From: a bacterium
GTDB lineage: Bacteria; Chloroflexota; Dormibacteria; UBA8260; Bog-877
Direction of reading: 5' to 3'
DNA: 26,950 nt
NCBI GenBank assembly: GCA_021802115.1
Contig: JAKABA010000038.1
Coordinates: 1-26,950 of the forward strand
Shown here: in pieces, positions 1 through 7,688 of the stretch
Position numbering within the stretch: the first letter of the stretch is position 1
Layout: each line of letters begins with the position of its first letter
Notes under the pieces: generated by a model
Told to the model about the DNA's origin: nothing
Database searches by the model: none
What the model saw: only the letters and a program-made list of their open reading frames with translations
Made by a program: the position numbers and the translations under genes

Positions 1-127
1 ACCGCGAAGTCCGCAAACTCCTCCAGATTTACGTGATTCCGGGAGACCACGGCACGCACAGGCAGCAACGGTTTGAGCGAGGCCCAGGCATCCAACAGGG
101 GCTCCTCCTACGGTTCCCGCCACCCTC
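1..127. repeat. Direct repeat, copy 1 (may continue past left edge)
   Basis: Positions 1-127 are identical, base for base, to 301-427. Identity stops at 128 versus 428. The left limit is unknown because the window starts inside the repeat. No terminal inverted repeats or target-site duplications are visible, so there is no sign that it is a mobile element. On the minus strand it contains a strong Shine-Dalgarno-like run followed by a TTG (start at 95) and an open frame running off the left edge. Confidence 0.95.
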
Positions 128-300
128 ACCCCGCGGGCCCTGCCGACGAAGAAGCACGGGCCGGAACCATACCCACGACCCACAACGCGATGGCGCCACG
201 CCGCCGCTCGACGCGGCCCCAGTCCTGGAGGGAACGGAGTTCTGGGAACCTCTCCATCGACACCGCCGCAGCGAGCTCCTCAAGCTTTCACCTAGAGTCG

Positions 301-427
301 ACCGCGAAGTCCGCAAACTCCTCCAGATTTACGTGATTCCGGGAGACCACGGCACGCACAGGCAGCAACGGTTTGAGCGAGGCCCAGGCATCCAACAGGG
401 GCTCCTCCTACGGTTCCCGCCACCCTC
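301..427. repeat. Direct repeat, copy 2
   Basis: This is an exact copy of positions 1-127, offset by 300 bp. On the minus strand the hexamer-plus GGAGGAG (402-408) lies 6 nt before a TTG at 395, which opens a 35-codon frame ending with TGA at 288-290. The last few codons lie in the spacer outside the repeat. The small frame matches no family I recognise and may be a remnant of a larger gene. Exact identity implies a recent duplication, gene conversion, or an assembly artefact. Confidence 0.95.
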
Positions 428-677
428 CAGCGCCACCGGGTGAAGCGATGGCCCCGAGACCGGGACGCCAGAGCCATCCGCGGTGGGGCCCTCCACTCCG
501 CGCCGAACGGCGAAGCTGCCGTCGACGCCCACCCGAGCCCTCCCAATGCCACTCCGCACGAGTTGGTCTGGACCGCCATCACCCACCGGATCTGACCAGG
601 GGCCGGCGCGGTCGAGCAGCACTCCAGCAACCATCTGCCCACAACGGGGGCATGACACTTGAAGACCGCTGACGGAG

Positions 678-2072
678 TCAGGCCGCCTTGACTGCGGCCA
701 CCAGCTGGGTCAGCGAGTCCTTGGCATCCCCGAAAAGCATGATGGTTTTGGGATCGTAGAGGAGCTCGTTGTCGATCCCGGCAAACCCGGGGCGCATCGA
801 GCGCTTCATGAAGATGATGTTCTTGGCCTGGTCGGCGTTGAGAATCGGCATTCCGAAGATGGGGCTCCCAGGAGAGTTGCGGGCGGCCGGATTCACCACG
901 TCGTTGGCGCCCACCACCAGGGCCACGTCGGCGGACTTGAAGTCGTCGTTGATCTCCTCCATGTCCTTGAGCTGCTCGTAGGGGATGTTGGCCTCGGCCA
1001 GGAGCACGTTCATGTGCCCCGGCATCCGTCCGGCCACGGGATGGATCGCGTAGTCGACGCTGACGCCGCGCTTCTCCAGGGCGTCGGCCAGGTCGCGCAC
1101 CACGTGCTGGGCCTGGGCCACCGCCAAGCCGTAGCCGGGGACGATGATCACCCTCTGAGAGTAGGCGAGCAAGGTGCCAATGTCCTCGGCCGACCCCGAG
1201 TGCACACTGCGCTGGCCGCTGGCGGCGGTCTCCGCCCCCACCTGAACCTTGCCGAAGGCTCCGAAGAGCAGGTTGCCCAGTGACCGACCCATGTTGTCCG
1301 ACATCATCTTGGTGAGGAAGGTCCCTGAGGCGCCCACCAGAGTGCCGCCCACGACCAGGATGGGCAGGCCCAGCACGAATCCATCGCCGGCGACGGCCAA
1401 GCCGGTGAAGGCGTTGAGCATCGAGATCACCACCGGCATGTCGGCACCGCCGATGGGGAGCACGAAGGCAACTCCCAGGACCAGGGCCAGCAAGAGCAGC
1501 ACCCAAAGGCCGATGACCCCGATGCCACTGACCACGATCAGGACGCCCAGGATGACGATGGCGGCCGCCACCGCGCCGTTGACCGGTTGCTGTCCGGGAT
1601 AGGTGAGGGGGGTGCCGCGCATCAGCTCCTGGAGCTTGGCGAAGGCCACCCCCGAGCCGGAGAAGCTGACCGCCCCGATCACGACCGCGAAGACCACCGA
1701 GATGGACAGCAGCAGGGAGGCGGTGGTCCCCTTGGGGACCATCAGAAACTCGATGATGGCGACCAGGGCCGCGGCTCCCCCGCCGACCCCGTTGAAGGTC
1801 GCCACCATCTGGGGCATGGCCGTCATCTTCACCGCCCGGGCCGCCACCGCTCCCACCGGAATCCCGACCAGGATGGCCAGCGCCATGAGCACCCAGTTCA
1901 GAACGGAGTGGTGCAGGACCACGATGGTGGCGACCACGGCGATCAGGGCTCCCAGCGCGGCCACCAGGTTGCCGGACCGGGCGTGCTTCGGAGAGCTGAG
2001 CTGGTGCAGCCCGACTATGAACAGGACCGCGGCCAGGAGGTAGAGGAGGGTGAATCCGGAGGAGAGGTGCAT
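678..2072 (-). CDS. pntB: NAD(P) transhydrogenase subunit beta (PntB)
   Basis: Beta subunit of the proton-translocating transhydrogenase, which couples hydride transfer between NADH and NADP+ to proton flow across the inner membrane. The 464-residue product matches the usual length of about 460. Residues 1-265 are a run of membrane helices (domain II), including the conserved IGGADMPVVISMLN block near 207-220. The C-terminal third is the NADP-binding domain III, with VPGYGLAVAQAQ at 311-322, HPVAGRMPGHMNVLLAE at 344-360, GANDVVNPAA at 388-397 and GDAK at 448-451. I chose the ATG at 2072 because its protein aligns with the start of E. coli PntB. The frame stays open further upstream, but with non-family sequence. 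It is the last gene of the pntAA-pntAB-pntB operon, 73 bp after pntAB. Confidence 0.96.
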   Translation of the reverse strand: MHLSSGFTLLYLLAAVLFIVGLHQLSSPKHARSGNLVAALGALIAVVATIVVLHHSVLNWVLMALAILVGIPVGAVAARAVKMTAMPQMVATFNGVGGGAAALVAIIEFLMVPKGTTASLLLSISVVFAVVIGAVSFSGSGVAFAKLQELMRGTPLTYPGQQPVNGAVAAAIVILGVLIVVSGIGVIGLWVLLLLALVLGVAFVLPIGGADMPVVISMLNAFTGLAVAGDGFVLGLPILVVGGTLVGASGTFLTKMMSDNMGRSLGNLLFGAFGKVQVGAETAASGQRSVHSGSAEDIGTLLAYSQRVIIVPGYGLAVAQAQHVVRDLADALEKRGVSVDYAIHPVAGRMPGHMNVLLAEANIPYEQLKDMEEINDDFKSADVALVVGANDVVNPAARNSPGSPIFGMPILNADQAKNIIFMKRSMRPGFAGIDNELLYDPKTIMLFGDAKDSLTQLVAAVKAA

Positions 2073-2145
2073 CAGCGGACCCCGGATCCGAACCCGAACA
2101 GCGACGTTGACCAGCAGTGCGCCGCGGACTCGCGCAGGCAGCCAC

Positions 2146-2451
2146 TCACGGCTTGCTGGGGCCCTTGGGGTTACGGCTCTTGAACATCTCAAGCATGCGG
2201 TCGGTGACCACGTAGCCGCCCACCATGTTGATGGTGGCCAGCACCACCGCCACGAATCCCAGCGTCAGCTGCAGCGGGCCGCTGGCCGACGCCATGATCA
2301 CCATGGCTCCCACCAGGATCACCCCGTGGATGGCGTTGCTGCCCGACATCAGGGGGGTGTGCAGGATGGTGGGAACTTTGGAGATCACCTCGAAGCCAAG
2401 GAAGATGGCCAGTACGAAGATCGAGATCTCGTTGACCAGCTGGGTGTTCAC
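2146..2451 (-). CDS. pntAB: NAD(P) transhydrogenase subunit alpha 2 (PntAB, membrane part)
   Basis: Small membrane subunit of 101 residues with three hydrophobic helices at roughly 6-23, 38-55 and 60-80. The conserved motif TPLMSGSNAIHGVILVGA lies at 32-49. In the three-subunit (Rhodospirillum rubrum type) enzyme this polypeptide supplies the part of membrane domain II that is fused to the alpha subunit in E. coli. The start is GTG at 2451, sharing GTGA with the pntAA stop (4-nt overlap), so translation is probably coupled. Alternative longer starts would run into pntAA and are unnecessary, since the family begins in this way. Confidence 0.95.
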   Translation of the reverse strand: MNTQLVNEISIFVLAIFLGFEVISKVPTILHTPLMSGSNAIHGVILVGAMVIMASASGPLQLTLGFVAVVLATINMVGGYVVTDRMLEMFKSRNPKGPSKP

Positions 2452-3590
2452 GCCTTCGCCTGCCCCACCTGGGCAGCCTCCCGCAGCAGTTGATTGCGAA
2501 TCTCCCCGTCGTGCACCGCGCAGCTGGCCCCGGTGATCTCGTCATCAAAGTCGAGCACCAGCTTGCCGTCCGCGATCAGGTGACCGGCGATCGCGGCCAG
2601 ATTCCGAGCCAGCATCTGGCTGGCGGTGGTGGGCACGGTGGCGGGCAGATTGCGCCAGCCCAGGATGACCACGTCGCCGACGCGCACCTCCCCACCCGGG
2701 CTGGTCAGTTCGCAGTTGCCCCCGGTATCAGCGGCGAGGTCGACTATGACCGCGCCGGCCCTCATCCGGCTCACCATCCCCTTGGTGATCAGGATCGGCG
2801 CGCGGCGCCCCGGCACGGCCGCGGTGGTGATCACCAGGTCACTCTGCTCGACCCGTTGCGCGATCAGCTCTCGCTGTCGGGCCAGGAACTCTTCGCTCTG
2901 CTCGCGCGCGTAGCCGCCCTCCCCCTCCTGCGCCTCCAGCTCCAAGCCCACGAAGGTGGCGCCCAGACTCTGCACCTCCTCCCTCACCGCCGAGCGGACA
3001 TCGGTGGCCTCGACCACCGCCCCCAGGCGGCGCGCGGTGGCGATGGCCTGCAGGCCGGCCACCCCAGCCCCCATCACCATCACCCGGGCGGGCGCGATCG
3101 TGCCGGCGGCGGTCATCTGCAGGGGCAGGATCTTGGGCAGCCGCGCGGCCCCGATCAGCACCGCCTTGTACCCCCCGATCGAGGCCTGTGAGGAGAGGGC
3201 ATCCATGGCCTGCGCCCGGCTGATGCGGGGCACCAGCTCGAAGCTGAAGGCCGTGATGCGGCGCTGGACCAGGACGTTCAGAACGTCGGGGGGCGTCGAG
3301 GTGGGCAGGAAGCAGATCAGCGACGAGCCCTCGGGCAGAGACTGGGCCTCGGACAGGGACGGGGGCTGAACCTTGCACACCAGGTCGGCGCCCTTGAGGC
3401 AGCTGACCAGGTCGGGCGCGATCTCGGCGCCGGCATCCTTCAGATTGGTGTCTGGAAAGCCCGCCTCCACCCCGGCGCCCGCCTGCACCCAGACCTCCAG
3501 TCCGAGAGCCCGTAGCCGAGGGATCGAGTCCGGGCTGACCGCCACTCGCCGCTCCCCGTCGACGGTCTCGCTGGGAACGGCGACTCTCAT
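2448..3590 (-). CDS. pntAA: NAD(P) transhydrogenase subunit alpha 1 (PntAA, NAD-binding)
   Basis: Soluble NAD(H)-binding domain I of the transhydrogenase, 380 residues against about 384 in R. rubrum. It begins with the AlaDH/PNT N-terminal signature MRVAVPSETVDGERRVAVSP. The RQD loop residues R122, Q127 and D130 are present in PRISRAQAMDALSS. The nucleotide-binding glycine motif GAGVAG is at 174-179, followed by the ATDVRSAVREEVQSLG block. The ATG at 3590 fits the family start. Upstream of it the minus strand reads TAGGAT, 7 nt, ATG, which can be read as a -10 box of a leaderless message or as a weak AGGA Shine-Dalgarno. It is the first gene of the operon and divergent from the KorAB operon, 385 bp away. 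Confidence 0.96.
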   Translation of the reverse strand: MRVAVPSETVDGERRVAVSPDSIPRLRALGLEVWVQAGAGVEAGFPDTNLKDAGAEIAPDLVSCLKGADLVCKVQPPSLSEAQSLPEGSSLICFLPTSTPPDVLNVLVQRRITAFSFELVPRISRAQAMDALSSQASIGGYKAVLIGAARLPKILPLQMTAAGTIAPARVMVMGAGVAGLQAIATARRLGAVVEATDVRSAVREEVQSLGATFVGLELEAQEGEGGYAREQSEEFLARQRELIAQRVEQSDLVITTAAVPGRRAPILITKGMVSRMRAGAVIVDLAADTGGNCELTSPGGEVRVGDVVILGWRNLPATVPTTASQMLARNLAAIAGHLIADGKLVLDFDDEITGASCAVHDGEIRNQLLREAAQVGQAKA

Positions 3591-3975
3591 GCCAGCAATC
3601 CTACTGGAGCGATGTCGCGCGCGAATAGGCGATTTCCACGGTGACAGCAAGTGGATCCGCCTGCCGCTCGGGGGCGGGGCCCGATGCAGGGCCGGCGTCG
3701 GCCCATCCCGCAGTTGGGTCGCCGGGGCGAGGATGGCTCATCGCGGGGCGCCCTGGGGGCGGTGGTCGGAAGTTGGTCCCGACCTAAGTAAAACCACCTG
3801 TGCAGCGCCTGGGTCCGAAGTCCCAGAATCACCTCTCGGCGGCTCTGGCGAGGTTGGACCCATGGCGGGCGCTGCGCCATCGGTTGGACGTGTCGGCTAG
3901 ACCCCAGTCCGGTTTGCCAGTTCAAGTGTCCCCGCCGGTTGGCACGGGGGAGTCCGAGTTAAATTAGGTGACGAG
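3591..3975. promoter_or_regulatory. Divergent intergenic region, pntAA / flavoprotein-korAB
   Basis: These 385 bp separate two divergent operons and hold no credible gene. On the minus strand TAGGAT (3598-3603) sits 7 nt before the pntAA ATG. On the plus strand TAAATT (3960-3965) sits 10 nt before the flavoprotein ATG and is followed by AGGTG (3966-3970) at Shine-Dalgarno spacing. The short A/T-rich stretch around 3958-3966 stands out in otherwise GC-rich DNA. No clear -35 boxes or operator palindromes were found. The arrangement permits shared control of the two redox operons, which is inference. Confidence 0.45.
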
Positions 3976-5811
3976 ATGACGGTGGCACCAGGAGCCGATC
4001 CGGATCCGGGGGGAGTACCGGCCCCAACCGACGTCACCCGCCCCGCCTACTACCACCGCGTGGTGGATTGCCAGTGGGCCTGCCCGGCCCACACCAACGT
4101 CCCCGGCTACATCCGACTGATCGGGCAGGGGCGCTACGGTGACGCCTACCTGTTGAATCGCGAGTCCAACGTCTTCCCGGCGATCCTGGGCCGAACCTGC
4201 GATCGGCCCTGCGAACCAGCCTGCCGTCGCCAGCGCGTCGACGGCGACCCCGTCGCGATCTGTCGGTTGAAGCGGGTGGCCGCCGACCTGCGGGGGGACA
4301 TCGCCGACCGGCTTCCCCGGGCGCCCGAACAGAAGAACGGGAAGCGGATCGCCTGCATCGGAGCGGGGCCGGCCTCGCTGACTGTCGCCAACGACCTGCT
4401 GCCCCTCGGGTACGCGGTGACGATCTTCGAGAAGCACCATCTGCCGGGTGGGCTCATGCGTTCCAACATCCCCGCCTTCCGGCTGCCGGCCCAGGTCTTG
4501 GATGACGAGATCGGGGTGATCCTGGACATGGGGGCGGACATCCGCTACGGGAGCGAGATAGGAAGCCTGCGCGACCTCCTGGGGCAGGGATTCGACGCCG
4601 TGTTCGTCGGCAGCGGGGCGCCCCGGGGCAAGGAGCTAGATCTGCCTGGTCGCCACGGCGCTGACGGCGGAGACCCGCACATTCACATTGGCATTGACTG
4701 GCTGGAATCAATCGCCTTTGGTCACGTGAGCGCCATCGGGAAGCGGGTCTTGATCATCGGCGTGGGCAACACCGCCATGGATTGCTGCCGCTCATCGCGG
4801 CGCCTGGGGGGCACCGAAATCAAGGTGATGGCCCGCCGTCCCCGGCGCTTCTTCAAAGCCTCGCCGTGGGAGCTCGAGGATGCCGAGGAGGAGGGTATCG
4901 AGATCGTGGTCAACCACGCCCCCAAGCGCTTCGTGGTTGAGGCCGGCCGGCTGGTGGGGGTCGAGTTCGACATTGTGGAATGGGACGAGAACGCGGTCCA
5001 TTCCCGGGTCCTCGACACCGTGACCATTCCCTGCGATGACGTGATCCTGGCCATCGGGCAGGAGAACGCCTTCCCCTGGGTCGAGCGTGACCTGGGCCTC
5101 GAGTTCGGCAGCGGCGACCTCCCCGTGGTGGACGAAACCACCCTGCAGTCGAGCCTGCCGGAGGTGTTCTTCGGCGGCGATGCCGCGTTTGGCGCCAAGA
5201 ACATCATCTGGGCCGTCGAGCACGGTCACCAGGCTGCCATCTCCATCCACAACCACTGCCAGGGGCTCGCGGTCACGGAACGCCTGCAGCCGACCATGAA
5301 CCTGATCAGCCAGAAGATGGGCCTCAGCCAATGGAGCTACCACAACGACTACAACCCCGCCTCGCGCCAGCCGATGCAGCATCTGGAGCTGTCGCGGCGG
5401 TTCAAGGAGCTCAACTTGGAGGTGGAGCTGGGTTTTTCCGCGGATGCCACCGCCAGGGAGGTGCAGCGCTGCCTCAACTGCGACGTGCAGACGGACTTCA
5501 CCGCCGCCCTCTGCATCGAATGCGACGCCTGCATCGACATCTGTCCGGTGCGGTGCCTGACCATGGTGCATACCGACTCCCTCTCCGAGGCGGAGTTGCG
5601 GGGCCGGCTCAGTGCTCCCAGCACCAACCTGGACCAGGCGCTGTTCATATCCACTCCCCTCAAGCAGACCGGCCGGGCCATGGTCAAGGACGAGAACCTG
5701 TGTGTCCACTGTGGCCTCTGCGCGGAGCGCTGCCCGACCGCGGCCTGGGACATGGTGAAGTTCGACCTTCAGATTCCCTACGCGGGACGGGTCGGGATCC
5801 CGATCGAATGA
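3976..5811 (+). CDS. GltD-like FAD/NAD(P) oxidoreductase fused to 2[4Fe-4S] ferredoxin domain
   Basis: A 611-residue flavoprotein of the glutamate synthase small subunit / NfnB family. N-terminal iron-sulfur domain: C32, C36, C75, C79, C83 and C96. FAD-binding Rossmann motif GAGPAS at 129-134. Second dinucleotide motif GVGNTAMD at 262-269. Closing FAD motif GGDAAFGAKNI at 400-410. C-terminal tail: CLNC (499-502), then CIECDACIDICP (513-524) and CVHCGLCAERCP (576-587), which are two CxxCxxCxxxC clusters of a bacterial ferredoxin. ATG 3976 follows AGGTG at good spacing. It leads an operon with korA (36 nt gap) and korB, so the likely role is passing electrons between KorAB ferredoxin and NAD(P)H. 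The direction and the nucleotide used are inferred. No glutamate synthase large subunit is nearby, so true GltD function is unlikely. Confidence 0.88.
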   Translation: MTVAPGADPDPGGVPAPTDVTRPAYYHRVVDCQWACPAHTNVPGYIRLIGQGRYGDAYLLNRESNVFPAILGRTCDRPCEPACRRQRVDGDPVAICRLKRVAADLRGDIADRLPRAPEQKNGKRIACIGAGPASLTVANDLLPLGYAVTIFEKHHLPGGLMRSNIPAFRLPAQVLDDEIGVILDMGADIRYGSEIGSLRDLLGQGFDAVFVGSGAPRGKELDLPGRHGADGGDPHIHIGIDWLESIAFGHVSAIGKRVLIIGVGNTAMDCCRSSRRLGGTEIKVMARRPRRFFKASPWELEDAEEEGIEIVVNHAPKRFVVEAGRLVGVEFDIVEWDENAVHSRVLDTVTIPCDDVILAIGQENAFPWVERDLGLEFGSGDLPVVDETTLQSSLPEVFFGGDAAFGAKNIIWAVEHGHQAAISIHNHCQGLAVTERLQPTMNLISQKMGLSQWSYHNDYNPASRQPMQHLELSRRFKELNLEVELGFSADATAREVQRCLNCDVQTDFTAALCIECDACIDICPVRCLTMVHTDSLSEAELRGRLSAPSTNLDQALFISTPLKQTGRAMVKDENLCVHCGLCAERCPTAAWDMVKFDLQIPYAGRVGIPIE

Positions 5812-5847
5812 CCGGGCAGCCGACGGGTGAGTGGGGAGGCGGGCGAC

Positions 5848-7686
5848 ATGCTGCAGGCTGAGATCCACGAGGTGACTCGCGTCAACGATTTCGCGATCAA
5901 GCTGGCCAATGTCAACGGGACCGGCTCCGCCAGCGCCAACAGCCTGTTGATGCAGGCCATCTTCCGCATGGGAGTGCCGGTCTCGGGCAAGAACCTGTTC
6001 CCGTCCAACATCCAGGGCCTGCCCACCTGGTACGAGATCCGGGTCAATGCCGAAGGTCACACCTCTCGAAGCCTCGAGTACGACTTGATGGTGGCGATGA
6101 ACGGCCAGACCTATGCCCAGGACATCGCCGAGGTCCGCTCCGGGGGCTACCTTCTGTTCGATGACAGCTGGCCCCTGGAGCTCGAGCTGCGGCGGCCGGA
6201 CGTCACCTTTCTGGGGGTCCCCCTGGCCCGCCTTTGCGCCGACAAATTCGCCAGCTCCCGAGAGCGCATTCTGATGAAGAACGTGGCCTATGCCGGGGCC
6301 CTGGTGGCGCTCCTCGATCTGGACCCGGAGCTGGTCGCGCAGCTGCTGACGGAGAGCTACGGGCACCGCCAGCAACTGCTGGAGTCGAACCGGCTGGCGC
6401 TGCGCCTGGGCTACGAGTACGCCCGCGGGAACTTCTCCTGCCCACTTCCCTGCCATGTGGAGCGGCTGGACAAGACTCGCGACCTGATCATGATCGACGG
6501 CAACACCGCGACCGCCCTCGGGGCCCTCTACGCGGGGGCGACGGTGGCCGCTTGGTATCCGATCACGCCGGCCACCTCGGTGATGGAGAACTTCATCCGG
6601 CTGTGCGCCAAGTACCGGCGCGAAGCGGTCCCGGACGCCAAGCCCGGCGAGCCCGCCTTCCGCAACAACTACCTGGTCGTCCAGGCCGAGGACGAGCTGG
6701 CGGCTCTGGGGGTGGTCGTCGGGGCCAGCTGGGCTGGGGCGCGAGCGTTCACCTCCACCTCCGGTCCTGGCCTCTCCCTCATGAGCGAGCTGCTCGGCCT
6801 TGCCTACTACACGGAGGTTCCGGCGGTGGTGGTCGATGTCCAGCGGGCGGGCCCCTCCACCGGGATGCCGACCCGGGTCCAGCAGGCCGACATCCTGATG
6901 GCGGCCTACGCGTCCCACGGCGACACCAAGCAGCTCTTGCTCTTTCCGGCTGACCCCGGCGAGTGCTTCCATCTCACGGTGCTGGCGTTCGACCTCGCCG
7001 AGCGCTTTCAGACGCCGGTGCTGGTGCTCTCCGACCTCGACATCGGGATGAACGACTGGGCGGTGCCAGAGCTCACCTGGGACGACGCCTACGTGCCCGA
7101 CCGGGGCCGGGTCCTGGGCGAGCAGGAGCTCCAGGAAATCTCCGAGTTCTTCCGCTACAGCGACGAGGACCAACTGTCAGTGACCCCGCGCACGTTGCCC
7201 GGGGTGAGCCCGCGGGGAGCGTACTTCGTGAGAGGTTCGGGGCACGACCGCCTGGGCGGCTACACGGAGCGCCCGGAAGACTACCAGCAGGTGGTGGATC
7301 GGCTCTTGGCCAAGCACCGCGCCGCCGCCGACCACATGCCCGCTCCGGTGCTCGAACAGCGTCCGGGCGCTCAGGTGGGGGTGATCACGGTGGGCAGCTG
7401 CGACCTGGCGGTGCGGGAGGCCGTGCAACTGCTGAGCCAGGCCGGGGTTGAGGCCAGCTATCTGCGGGTCCGCGGATTCCCCTTCCCGGCTCAGGTCCGC
7501 CAGTTCATTGATGACCATGAGGTCTGCTTCGTGGTGGAGCAGAACCGCGACGCCCAGCTGAAGGCCCTGATCCAGGTCGAGACCGGAGCCCCCAGTGAGA
7601 AGCTGCGCTCGGTGCTGGTCTACGGTGGCCTGCCCCTCAGCGCCCGCGAAGTCGTGGCCGGTATCAAGCGCCAGCTGGAGGTCTGA
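5848..7686 (+). CDS. korA: 2-oxoglutarate:ferredoxin oxidoreductase subunit alpha (KorA)
   Basis: Alpha subunit of the two-subunit 2-oxoacid:ferredoxin oxidoreductase, which with KorB converts 2-oxoglutarate and CoA to succinyl-CoA, CO2 and reduced ferredoxin. Residues 1-190 form the gamma-type domain, with NGTGSASANSLLMQAI at 23-38 and FPSNIQGLPTWYEIRV at 51-66. Residues about 215-450 form the pyrimidine-binding domain, with YPITP at 237-241, TSTSGPGLSLMSE at 302-314 and QRAGPSTGMPT at 332-342. Residues 460-612 form the C-terminal domain. The ATG at 5848 follows GGGGAGG by about 8 nt. An in-frame GTG at 5827 would add 7 residues but has no good ribosome site. Length 612 fits KorA of Mycobacterium type. 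The exact 2-oxoacid is assigned by similarity of motifs. Confidence 0.93.
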   Translation: MLQAEIHEVTRVNDFAIKLANVNGTGSASANSLLMQAIFRMGVPVSGKNLFPSNIQGLPTWYEIRVNAEGHTSRSLEYDLMVAMNGQTYAQDIAEVRSGGYLLFDDSWPLELELRRPDVTFLGVPLARLCADKFASSRERILMKNVAYAGALVALLDLDPELVAQLLTESYGHRQQLLESNRLALRLGYEYARGNFSCPLPCHVERLDKTRDLIMIDGNTATALGALYAGATVAAWYPITPATSVMENFIRLCAKYRREAVPDAKPGEPAFRNNYLVVQAEDELAALGVVVGASWAGARAFTSTSGPGLSLMSELLGLAYYTEVPAVVVDVQRAGPSTGMPTRVQQADILMAAYASHGDTKQLLLFPADPGECFHLTVLAFDLAERFQTPVLVLSDLDIGMNDWAVPELTWDDAYVPDRGRVLGEQELQEISEFFRYSDEDQLSVTPRTLPGVSPRGAYFVRGSGHDRLGGYTERPEDYQQVVDRLLAKHRAAADHMPAPVLEQRPGAQVGVITVGSCDLAVREAVQLLSQAGVEASYLRVRGFPFPAQVRQFIDDHEVCFVVEQNRDAQLKALIQVETGAPSEKLRSVLVYGGLPLSAREVVAGIKRQLEV

Positions 7687-7688
7687 TC

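Larger units (their letters stand above)
1..677. other. Left-edge region without recognised gene
   Basis: Apart from the two repeat copies and the short SD-led frame they share, I see no convincing gene here. The long open frame crossing this stretch on the minus strand belongs to the alternative frame opposite pntB. Its composition (rich in Arg, Gly, Pro and Ser) is that of GC-rich non-coding frames. The pntB stop codon lies at 678-680, so this is the region downstream of the transhydrogenase operon. No clear terminator hairpin with a T-tract is visible. Confidence 0.6.

Noticed and set aside
1..427. CRISPR array at the left edge
   Set aside because: There are only two copies, 127 bp long with a 173-bp spacer, far from CRISPR repeat dimensions, and no cas genes are present.
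292..2145. A 617-codon open frame on the minus strand overlapping pntB in another frame
   Set aside because: The pntB frame carries the full set of PntB motifs. This one is an Arg/Gly/Pro-rich shadow.
4792..7173. A 793-codon open frame on the minus strand opposite the flavoprotein gene and korA
   Set aside because: It is antisense to two genes with intact motifs, is rich in His, Gln, Gly and Arg as expected of the complement of GC-rich coding DNA, and has no family features.
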